In this document: one piece after another, positions 1-5,824 of the stretch
How positions within the stretch are numbered: the stretch's first letter is position 1
Layout: every line of letters begins with the position of its first letter
Source: Chloroflexota bacterium
GTDB taxonomy: Bacteria > Chloroflexota > Anaerolineae > Anaerolineales > UBA4823
Assembly: GCA_017860725.1 (NCBI GenBank)
Contig: JAGDMX010000030.1
Coordinates: forward strand, 1-14,458
DNA: 14,458 nt
Direction of reading: 5' to 3'
Translations under genes and position numbers: made by a program
Notes under the pieces: model-generated
Seen by the model: the letters and a program-made list of their open reading frames with translations, nothing else
Databases searched by the model: none
What the model was told of the DNA's origin: nothing

Positions 1-1574
1 CAGGTGCCGGTCAGCACCAGCGCCATCGTCAATATCATGGAAGTGACGGTGGAGACGTGGATATTCTTCAAAACTGGCAGTGCGTCGCCTACCCACTCGG
101 AGAGGGTTACCCGCATCACCCGGAAGATGAGCTGGGTCACGGTCAGCACGATGATCATGAATACCCCGAAGCCCAGTGCGGTACCGGCCAGCCTGAATCC
201 ATCGCCGAAGAGTACGGTGAACAGGCTGCCTACCCCGGCAGCAAAGCGACCCGCGCCGCCTCCCGCACCTGCAATCGATACGGCGGTCAACGAAAGCAGC
301 GCCAGGGTGAACTCGGTGAACATCGCGCCGCCGCCGACCGGTAGGGCGTCGGTTTCATACTCAAGCTGGCGGGCGGTGCCGATCGAGCCAAACAGGGCAT
401 GCCAGCCCGAGATTGCCCCGCAGGCGATCGTGACGAACAGCATGGGCCACAATGGGAACCACGCCTTGCCAGCTTCTAACCCAAAGCCCCAGGTTTTAAC
501 CGCCTGAAGCTCGAATGCTCCTACCCCGGGCTTGATGAATGGCGCCAGGATGGCGCCTAATGCCGCCAGCCCGATAGTGAGCAAGGTAATCCAGAAACCG
601 ATGTAGTTTACCGGTTGCGCAAAGCGCCAGATGGGCAGTGTTGAAGCCAGGTAGGCAAACGCCAGCAGGAACAAAGCCCAGAACAGGTAGTTTGGCAAGG
701 TCTTGATCTCCCCTGTCTCGGCATTATAAGTCGCCGTTGTCGGGCGTACACCCTCTGCATTGGGTGCAGGGATGCGTGGGTCGGCGTTCGTCGGGTCGAT
801 AACCACCATGATTGCCTCGGTATTGGTCAGGCTGTTGATCGCGCCGTTGAATTTGACCACCAGGGCGTTAACTGGGCCCGCCCAATCGATGGCGCCGGTA
901 GGCTTGCCAGCCTCATCCACCTTGGGTTGCGCTCCCCAGACGCCTGCCAGCATGGCCAGAATCACTACACCGACGGAAATCAGGGTGACCACGATCAGAT
1001 CCATCTTCCAACGGTAGAGCATCTGTCCGGCTAACAGGCCCATTACGGCCAGCATGATAATCCCGAAGGCGACGTCGGGGCGGGCGGCCAGCAAGGCTGC
1101 CATGATCCCCATGAAGGCGCCAGCCACCAGCAGCAGATAGAAGAATATGAAAGTGAATAGAATGGTGCGCGTGCGCGGCGCGATCAAGCGGTGGCTGATG
1201 GCGCTTAGGCTGTTGCCATCATTGCGCACTGCTACCATAATCGCGCTGTAGTCACTGGCCCAGCCGATGAACGAGACCCCAATAACCAGCCAGGCCAGGG
1301 CGGGCGCCCAGCCCCAGATATTGGCCGCTGTGATGACACCAACAATCGGCCCGGCCGCGGCGATGGACTTGAAGTGATAGCCATACAGCACATTTTTGCT
1401 GGTTGGCATGAAGTCCACGCCGTCCATGTACATCTTCGCCGGGGTGGCGCGCTTGACATCCACCTGGATTACTGCCCGGTCGATGCGCCGGGCATAGAAG
1501 TTATACGCCAGGTAGATCGTCAGCGCCCCAATAATGACGATGTACAGTGTGTTCATAGAAGATAAAATTTCCAT
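1..1574 (-). CDS. cstA: Carbon starvation protein CstA, partial (C-terminus off the left edge)
   Basis: CstA-family multi-pass inner-membrane transporter; characterised relatives carry pyruvate or peptides. About 524 codons are visible with no stop before the window edge, so the C-terminus is missing. Family signatures are clear: a DGVDFMPTSKNVLYGYHF block at residues 51-68, an AAGPIVG block at 73-79, GWASDYSAIMVAVRNDGNS at 103-121, and near residue 390 the SGWHALFGS..TARQLEYETDA block typical of the family. Hydrophobic segments run throughout. The start chosen is the ATG at 1572-1574, with GGAGG five bases upstream; a second in-frame ATG (Met7) lies downstream without so good a site. It follows the thioredoxin-like gene by 109 nt on the same strand and probably shares its promoter and leader. 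The family call is near certain; the substrate is not known from sequence. Confidence 0.95.
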   Translation of the reverse strand, partial: MEILSSMNTLYIVIIGALTIYLAYNFYARRIDRAVIQVDVKRATPAKMYMDGVDFMPTSKNVLYGYHFKSIAAAGPIVGVITAANIWGWAPALAWLVIGVSFIGWASDYSAIMVAVRNDGNSLSAISHRLIAPRTRTILFTFIFFYLLLVAGAFMGIMAALLAARPDVAFGIIMLAVMGLLAGQMLYRWKMDLIVVTLISVGVVILAMLAGVWGAQPKVDEAGKPTGAIDWAGPVNALVVKFNGAINSLTNTEAIMVVIDPTNADPRIPAPNAEGVRPTTATYNAETGEIKTLPNYLFWALFLLAFAYLASTLPIWRFAQPVNYIGFWITLLTIGLAALGAILAPFIKPGVGAFELQAVKTWGFGLEAGKAWFPLWPMLFVTIACGAISGWHALFGSIGTARQLEYETDALPVGGGAMFTEFTLALLSLTAVSIAGAGGGAGRFAAGVGSLFTVLFGDGFRLAGTALGFGVFMIIVLTVTQLIFRVMRVTLSEWVGDALPVLKNIHVSTVTSMILTMALVLTGT

Positions 1575-1683
1575 GTTTGCCTCCGATCCGGATAAGAAAG
1601 TACATTAAAGGTCGGATAAAATGGTTTGGTAATCTGATTACGGTTTCGATAAATTTTCTTGTCAGGCGTCTCCTTTCTTCTGC

Positions 1684-2073
1684 TCATCCAACCGAGATTT
1701 GACTTGCCAATAGCTGGGCGATCATGCTATCCGCTTCACTATAACGCCCCGGCTGGAAACGCTGTGTTCGGTCGACAATGATGGCCGGGTAACGACGCGT
1801 CCCATAACGCAGGGATTTGATAAAACACTCCAAGGAGGCAGCGTCGATCACCTTCACAACAACCTGGTCGCAATGGTTCCGAAAGAGATTCCTGACCCAG
1901 TCGGATATCCGCTGGTATTCCTGGGCCAGGTCGGGAGGCAGGCTGTTTTCAACCTGTTCGGTATGGATACGATTCGATCCGCCGGCTTGAGTCCACGCCA
2001 CTTCACAGTGAGTACAATGATAAAAAGCCGTTGGCGCATAAGCAATGATCTCTACCAGCAAGGGTTCACTCAT
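1684..2073 (-). CDS. Small thioredoxin-fold CxxC protein upstream of cstA
   Basis: A 129-residue soluble protein with no signal peptide. It opens with a beta-strand-like LVEIIAYAP, then a CTHC motif (Cys20/Cys23) at the start of a helix, as in thioredoxin-fold proteins. A later RRYPAIIVD segment puts Pro96 where thioredoxins have their cis-proline before a strand. Cys68 and Cys83 are extra. The length fits a single thioredoxin/glutaredoxin-like domain, but the rest is unlike classical thioredoxin (no WCGPC), so this is a divergent branch; I do not know a named family or substrate. The ATG at 2071-2073 lacks a strong Shine-Dalgarno (only GGACCGG upstream). It lies just after an intrinsic terminator in a long leader, so expression may depend on read-through. 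First gene of the probable operon with cstA; a redox role linked to the transporter is inference. Confidence 0.75.
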   Translation of the reverse strand: MSEPLLVEIIAYAPTAFYHCTHCEVAWTQAGGSNRIHTEQVENSLPPDLAQEYQRISDWVRNLFRNHCDQVVVKVIDAASLECFIKSLRYGTRRYPAIIVDRTQRFQPGRYSEADSMIAQLLASQISVG

Positions 2074-2091
2074 GGCCGGTCCGATCGGTTG

Positions 2092-2134
2092 AAAAATAAA
2101 AAGCCGCCAGAGAGGCAGGTAGCTCTATGGCGAC
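2092..2134 (-). terminator. Intrinsic terminator in the leader of the thioredoxin-like/cstA operon
   Basis: Read on the minus strand, 2134-2123 pairs with 2114-2103: a 12-position stem with one internal mismatch and one G-U pair, closing an 8-nt loop, followed at once by UUUUUAUUUUU (2102-2092). The G-U pair becomes a C-A mismatch on the plus strand and the U-run is on the minus side, so the minus strand is the working one. It sits only 19 nt before the start codon of the downstream gene and after that gene's best promoter, which suggests attenuation. It could instead simply end the transcript of the upstream reductase gene. Confidence 0.8.
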
Positions 2135-2308
2135 TGGCGCAGCTTTCCCCGATCGCATAGCAATGCTCAATTGCCAGCGAGTAAGTCGGTCAACGGGAAA
2201 GGATGAAAGATAAAATGGCATCATCCGTCAGGCAACATACCGATAATGAAAAGCAGTCCTTTGTTAAAAACACCATTAAACCCGGGTAGTTGCGATTTAA
2301 TTTAATGA
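2092..2308 (-). promoter_or_regulatory. Structured 5' leader, candidate riboswitch or attenuator
   Basis: From the predicted start point near 2308 to the ATG at 2073 is about 235 nt. Besides the terminator, possible pairings on the minus strand are: a hairpin GGAUGA/UCAUCC (2226-2221 with 2206-2201); CUUUCCC (2201-2195) with GGGAAAG (2149-2143); GCUGGC (2178-2173) with GCCAGU (2138-2133); and a small GCAAU/AUUGC hairpin between them. The second and third pairings interleave in A-B-A'-B' order, as in a pseudoknot, and the last arm overlaps the first two bases of the terminator stem, so the two folds would compete. CGAUCGG (2155-2149) can also pair with CCGAUCG (2088-2082) just before the start codon. 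I do not recognise a known riboswitch class. The promoter-aptamer-terminator-ORF order is seen; ligand control is inference. Confidence 0.5.
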
Positions 2309-2315
2309 TATTCTA

Positions 2316-2343
2316 ATTTTATGACATTTATTTCTCTTGTCAA
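2316..2343 (-). promoter_or_regulatory. Sigma-70-type promoter for the thioredoxin-like/cstA operon
   Basis: On the minus strand a perfect TTGACA (2343-2338) is followed after 16 nt by TAAAAT (2321-2316), five of six matches to the -10 consensus. The stretch is AT-rich, unlike its surroundings. It begins about 20 nt after the stop of the reductase gene and would start transcription near 2308, giving the long leader described separately. Confidence 0.7.
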
Positions 2344-2361
2344 TAAAATATCTGCCACCGC

Positions 2362-3294
2362 TCAGGCAGCATTTTTCTGTGCTGTCAGGTTAATAGGCAG
2401 TAGAAGCGCATAGATCGCATCGGCTGTCGGCGTTGGGATGTTCTTCATGCGCCCCTTGTGACCAATTATGCCAACCATGGACTCTAGCTCAAATTGGCGG
2501 CCCGCCTCTACGTCCAGTTGCATCGAGGCCTTAATGCCTGGCCCGGCAGCGTCGATAAAAGCCAGAGATTTCTCGACCACATCCGGATCCAGCGCGGCGC
2601 CATATGCACGCCCCACCGCCTCTACTTCTCTCATCAAGCTAATCGCCAGCGTACGTGTTTCAGGAATATCCCGCCAATCACCAATCGGCAGGTGTGTCAA
2701 TGTCCCGAAACTACTGGCAGTGGAGATAAAAATGAACTTGGTCCACAAGGTTTTCACAATATCGTCAGAGATTTCAACTGCAATGCCGGTTTCTTGAAAT
2801 ACATCATAGATCGCTTGAACTCGCGGAGTGGGCCGCCCATCCAGCTCCCCCAGGGCAATTCGGCGAAACTGCGAAACCTGTTTAATGATGCCCGGCGACT
2901 CCACCGCCGACGAGATCCAGGTGGCGCCTCCGATCATATGCTCCATCCCCAGGATCGCTCCAATCCTCTCTGCGGCATCGATCCCGTTTTGCAGGCTGAG
3001 CACCACGGTTTGCTCCCCCATGATGGGGCGGATAGACCGGGCGCTTTGTTCAGTATCGTAGTTTTTCGTGCAGAACAACACCAGGCCTGAGACGCCAATT
3101 TCTGCGGGCTGATCCATGGCCTTCGCGGGTAATATGTGAAAATCGCCATGAATGCTCTTAACTTGCAGCCCGTTTTTACGGATCGCCTCCAAATGAGCAC
3201 CGCGTGCCAGAAATGTCACATCATGTCCATGATGTGACAGCAGTCCCCCATAATATCCACCCACACCGCCGGTACCGATAATTGCTATTTTCAT
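2362..3294 (-). CDS. Ketopantoate reductase family (ApbA/PanE-like) NADPH-dependent reductase
   Basis: A 310-residue two-domain reductase of the ApbA/PanE fold, the usual length. The N-terminal Rossmann motif GTGGVGGYYG (residues 7-16) binds NAD(P)H; LQNG (101-104) and LGE (148-150) are family signatures. Lys186 in LWTKF aligns with the catalytic Lys of E. coli PanE and Glu269 in RQFELE with its substrate-side Glu. The two Asn residues that follow the catalytic Lys in E. coli PanE are Ile190 and Ser194 here, so true ketopantoate reductase activity is doubtful; another 2-oxoacid is possible. The start is the ATG at 3292-3294, with GGAGG five bases upstream; an in-frame TTG at 3304-3306 would put the Shine-Dalgarno inside the gene. 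No terminator is seen directly after it, so transcripts may run on to the terminator at 2092-2134. Confidence 0.85.
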   Translation of the reverse strand: MKIAIIGTGGVGGYYGGLLSHHGHDVTFLARGAHLEAIRKNGLQVKSIHGDFHILPAKAMDQPAEIGVSGLVLFCTKNYDTEQSARSIRPIMGEQTVVLSLQNGIDAAERIGAILGMEHMIGGATWISSAVESPGIIKQVSQFRRIALGELDGRPTPRVQAIYDVFQETGIAVEISDDIVKTLWTKFIFISTASSFGTLTHLPIGDWRDIPETRTLAISLMREVEAVGRAYGAALDPDVVEKSLAFIDAAGPGIKASMQLDVEAGRQFELESMVGIIGHKGRMKNIPTPTADAIYALLLPINLTAQKNAA

Positions 3295-3350
3295 ATTGGC
3301 CTCCAAATTAGATGGTCTATCAAGCTTCCAGGGTTAGGAGAGCTGGGTCA

Positions 3351-3381
3351 AGTATAACGCAAGCCAGCGGGCAGTTCACAA
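3351..3381 (-). promoter_or_regulatory. Possible promoter of the ApbA/PanE-like gene
   Basis: On the minus strand TTGTGA (3381-3376) and TATACT (3356-3351) are separated by 19 nt, a long but tolerated spacing, placing the start point about 50 nt before the ATG at 3294. Only the -10 is a good match. On the plus strand of the same gene-free stretch (3307-3522) a TATAAT at 3409-3414 could serve the downstream exported-protein genes, but I see no convincing -35 for it. Confidence 0.35.
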
Positions 3382-3522
3382 TGGCGAGTAGCTCAGTCCA
3401 TTATCCATTATAATAATGCGTAATTAGCAATCACGGCAATCGGTGTTAGGGGAACATATTTGCTTCACCGGAGATTATCCATCTAACGATTTACAGGTGG
3501 GTTGAAGCACTTAGGAGGATTT

Positions 3523-3855
3523 ATGATGACAAGGAAAATGCTGGGCCGTTTGATTCTACCGGTGGTATTGGTATTGGCGATCCTGGCGCTGCAGATCAAC
3601 GCGTTCGTCGCCGCCCAAACTCCGCTGGCGCCTGCGGGCGTGACTCCCACACCGACCGGGCAGGAGATCACCAATACGCCCGATCCGGGCGCAACCCCGC
3701 ACCCAACGAGAATCCCGCCTGGGCCACGCCCTGTACCGGGCGGACCTGGGAACCTGGGATCGGTTTTGCTGATTGGCTTTCTGGTTGTGAGTGGCCTGGC
3801 GCTGGTCGTCACGGCGATGTGGTATCTTCCGCGACTCAACCGCCATAAGAGCTGA
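3523..3855 (+). CDS. Small exported Pro/Thr-rich protein with two membrane segments
   Basis: A 110-residue protein of unknown function. A basic start (MMTRKMLGR) precedes a hydrophobic segment (about residues 9-30) ending in AFVAAQ, which looks like a signal peptide cleaved near residues 31-32. Residues 33-77 are a Pro/Thr/Gly-rich linker likely to be outside the membrane. A second hydrophobic segment (about 80-100) is followed by a basic tail, RLNRHKS. That end resembles a cell-wall sorting signal, though no LPXTG is present (the preceding bases encode PGGPGNLGS); a plain membrane anchor is equally possible. AGGAGG at 3513-3518 precedes two consecutive ATGs; spacing is 4 nt to the first and 7 to the second (3526), so the second may be the real start. 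An upstream in-frame TTG (3502) is rejected. It sits 11 nt before the next gene, so the two are surely co-transcribed. Confidence 0.75.
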   Translation: MMTRKMLGRLILPVVLVLAILALQINAFVAAQTPLAPAGVTPTPTGQEITNTPDPGATPHPTRIPPGPRPVPGGPGNLGSVLLIGFLVVSGLALVVTAMWYLPRLNRHKS

Positions 3856-3866
3856 CCTGGCTGGAG

Positions 3867-4784
3867 ATGAAATCCTATCGTCTCCTGTTAGTGCTGTTGA
3901 TTGGACTGTTCGTTGTCTTATCAACGGCATTTGGGTGGGCGGTTGCATCTTACCTGCAGGCCCAGGCTGGGAACGATGAAGCAACCCAGCCTGTGGTTGC
4001 AGACGCAATGGCCGCGCCAAGCACTGCCGCGGCAATCCCAACCCAGGCTATGCTGCCCACCCCATATTCCCCGGTAACAGGGACGCCGCTCATCATCCCG
4101 ACCGTCCCGGAGCCTACCCAGCCAAACCCTACAGTTGAAGTGGTGAGCGAGAGTCCTCCCCTGTCCCCCTCGATGGATTTCTACGGGGTCAACTTTGCCA
4201 GCGGGGAGGAGCGCATTGCGATAAAGATTGTCCCTCAAAGTAAAAAATTCAATCGCGGTAAGCCGATCGTGATTTCTTTTCTCCCCGGCCGGCGTTGCAA
4301 TTTCGGCGATAAGCGCGCCTGTGTCTATGCTTACTTGAACGAAAACCTGGAAAATACTATCTTTGTCTCGGTGCACTCGGGAGTGGGTGGTGAGGCTCAA
4401 GCTTACCGCAACACCCTGGAGGGTACACTGGTGAACAGCGGCGCCTATACAGTCAAGAGAGTCCACAGCAACATGAACGCCCTGGAGGGCGCCATAGTAA
4501 CGATTTCTCAAGGCGGTAGAACCGTAGAGAATTTAGAGCTAAGCTTCATCAGCCGCGTCCCGCCTCGCTCGCTGCGCAAGTACCTGTCGGCGGCTGTCTA
4601 CGATGCGCTGGATCTGGCGGCCTCGATCGGTGGTAATGGGAGCTACCCAATGGCCCCCGGACAGCCGCAGCTCGTCTTCGAGACCTGTGGTTGGCGGCTT
4701 CCAGGGGAGGCCTTGAGCTCCGTAGCCACCGCAACTTCCGCCTCGATTTATATCGCCGTTATTCAGAAATCTGCTAGCGATTAG
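3867..4784 (+). CDS. Membrane-anchored extracytoplasmic protein, possibly a divergent sortase
   Basis: A 305-residue protein. A basic start and hydrophobic segment (about residues 5-29) form a signal anchor; residues 40-100 are an Ala/Pro/Thr-rich linker; the rest (about 103-305) is a compact domain. I do not recognise the family with certainty. Some features suggest a sortase-like fold: a strand ending IFVSVHSG with His170, then far downstream LVFETCGW with Cys274 placed like the TLxTC cysteine, followed by a strand-like SIYIAVIQ near the C-terminus. The His-Cys distance (104 residues) is long but close to that of some sortases. The usual catalytic Arg is unclear (Arg277 is too near the Cys). 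Cys144 and Cys152 could form a disulfide. GGAG directly abuts the ATG, so translation is probably coupled to the preceding gene. Its last 11 bases overlap the end of surE, tail to tail. Confidence 0.75.
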   Translation: MKSYRLLLVLLIGLFVVLSTAFGWAVASYLQAQAGNDEATQPVVADAMAAPSTAAAIPTQAMLPTPYSPVTGTPLIIPTVPEPTQPNPTVEVVSESPPLSPSMDFYGVNFASGEERIAIKIVPQSKKFNRGKPIVISFLPGRRCNFGDKRACVYAYLNENLENTIFVSVHSGVGGEAQAYRNTLEGTLVNSGAYTVKRVHSNMNALEGAIVTISQGGRTVENLELSFISRVPPRSLRKYLSAAVYDALDLAASIGGNGSYPMAPGQPQLVFETCGWRLPGEALSSVATATSASIYIAVIQKSASD

Positions 4785-5595
4785 CCGGAAAATCTAGTCG
4801 CAGGCTGTTCTCAAATGCTTGTAAATCGACGCGTGAGGTCAAATCCAGGCTCAGGGGGGTGACCGCCACTACCCGCTTTACCCGCAAAGCGTATACATCT
4901 GTATCGGGATCGTCCTGCGCCGGGTCGCCCATCTGGCGGTAACCGACCAGGGCCGGTGTGTCCCATGCCAGGCGCTCGGGTGGCACCGGCACGTAGTAGC
5001 GCGTGCGGGACAGCCGTGTCATCTCCCAGGGGGTGTCCGGGGTGGCATCACAGGGGATATCGACTTTCAGCACCAGGACGTCGTCAGGCATGCGCCGGGT
5101 TAACAGCAGGTGACCGAAGAAGCGGGTAAAATACCCCGCGCTGGAGAAATCCACCTCATCCGAGTAAGATAAGTGCTGGTGGACTTCGGTCTCGAGCGAA
5201 ATGGCCAGCGCCGGGACGCCCAGGGAGGAGGCTTCCAAAGCGGCACCCACCGTACCTGAGATGGTGACGCCCGTCCCCAGGTTTTCGCCGTAGTTGATCC
5301 CTGAGACCACCAGGTCCGGAATGCGCGGCAGGATCTCCAGCATGCCGTGCAGGACGGCCTGGGCGGGCGTGCCGCCAACCGCATACACCTTCCAGGATTT
5401 CCCATTGACCGTCATCCAATGTTCGTGAATCAGCCCGTCGGAAGTGATCGGCAGGCTGCGCCCGGTGCCGGACGATTGCTCGCGCGGCGCTACAACGTGG
5501 ACGAAACCCAGCTGCGAAAGCGCCTCTGCCGCCGCCCACAACCCGGGCGACTGGATGCCGTCATCGTTGGTTAGCAGGATTTGAGCTTGCTCCAT
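4774..5595 (-). CDS. surE: 5'/3'-nucleotidase SurE
   Basis: SurE removes phosphate from nucleoside 5'- and 3'-monophosphates using a divalent metal and is often linked to survival in stationary phase. The 273-residue product matches the family in length and motifs: ILLTNDDG at residues 6-13 (Asp11/Asp12 bind metal), APREQSSGTG at 36-45 (phosphate-binding Ser), and VVSGINYGENLG at 96-107 with metal-binding Asn101, followed by the ISGTVGAALEA helix start. The ATG at 5593-5595 is chosen because the longer reading frame (to 5730) runs backwards through the terminator and tRNA gene; upstream sequence has only a weak GAGTGAG ribosome site. It starts just 35 nt beyond the tRNA terminator, so it either has a cryptic promoter in that gap or depends on read-through from the tRNA unit. 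Its stop overlaps the convergent gene by 11 bp. Confidence 0.95.
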   Translation of the reverse strand: MEQAQILLTNDDGIQSPGLWAAAEALSQLGFVHVVAPREQSSGTGRSLPITSDGLIHEHWMTVNGKSWKVYAVGGTPAQAVLHGMLEILPRIPDLVVSGINYGENLGTGVTISGTVGAALEASSLGVPALAISLETEVHQHLSYSDEVDFSSAGYFTRFFGHLLLTRRMPDDVLVLKVDIPCDATPDTPWEMTRLSRTRYYVPVPPERLAWDTPALVGYRQMGDPAQDDPDTDVYALRVKRVVAVTPLSLDLTSRVDLQAFENSLRLDFPANR

Positions 5596-5630
5596 ATTGC
5601 ACTCACTCGCCACGAAGATGATAACTCGGT

Positions 5631-5668
5631 AAAAACAAACCTTGCCTGGCGGCGTAACCCAGGCAAGG
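5631..5668 (-). terminator. Intrinsic terminator after tRNA-Arg
   Basis: On the minus strand CCTTGCCTGG (5668-5659) and CCAGGCAAGG (5649-5640) form a perfect 10-bp stem around a 9-nt loop, followed by TTTGTTTTT (5639-5631). It lies 20 nt past the tRNA 3' end and should end the tRNA transcript before surE. Confidence 0.88.
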
Positions 5669-5688
5669 CATTCCCCGATATGGGGGAG

Positions 5689-5761
5689 CGCCCCCGGCGC
5701 GATTCGAACACGCGACCCCTTGCTCCGCAAGCAAGTGCTCTATCCACTGAGCTACGAGGGC
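5689..5761 (-). tRNA. tRNA-Arg (anticodon GCG)
   Basis: A complete 73-nt cloverleaf: acceptor stem GCCCTCG/CGGGGGC with discriminator G, D arm GCTC-AGTGGATA-GAGC, anticodon arm CTTGC-TTGCGGA-GCAAG, 5-nt variable loop GGGTC, T arm GCGTG-TTCGAAT-CGCGC. All stems pair fully, with U-G pairs in the acceptor and T stems. The 7-nt anticodon loop puts GCG at 34-36 with purine G37, reading the Arg codon CGC. No CCA is encoded, so it must be added after transcription. It sits between the coiled-coil gene and surE and has its own terminator. Most bacteria read CGU/CGC/CGA with an ACG anticodon (A34 edited to inosine); a G34 isoacceptor is less common. Confidence 0.95.
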
Positions 5762-5824
5762 AGGGCAATTTAGCGACCCCAATTTTACCACTTTCCAGGC
5801 GATGTGCAAGACCGCATTCGAGGC

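Noticed and set aside
4..1017. Plus-strand open frames of 85-167 codons
   Set aside because: They lie opposite cstA, whose minus-strand translation shows clear family motifs throughout; the plus frames have no recognisable domains.
2101..2160. Known riboswitch class (c-di-GMP, cobalamin, ZTP, fluoride)
   Set aside because: I compared the conserved cores from memory and none fits; the region is reported only as an unclassified candidate leader.
3295..3306. TTG start four codons upstream in the reductase gene
   Set aside because: It would place the GGAGG ribosome site inside the coding region; the ATG at 3294 has ideal spacing and starts the Rossmann strand.
5596..5730. N-terminal extension of SurE by 45 residues
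   Set aside because: The extension would translate through the tRNA terminator and most of the tRNA-Arg gene; the conserved SurE N-terminus starts at the ATG at 5595.
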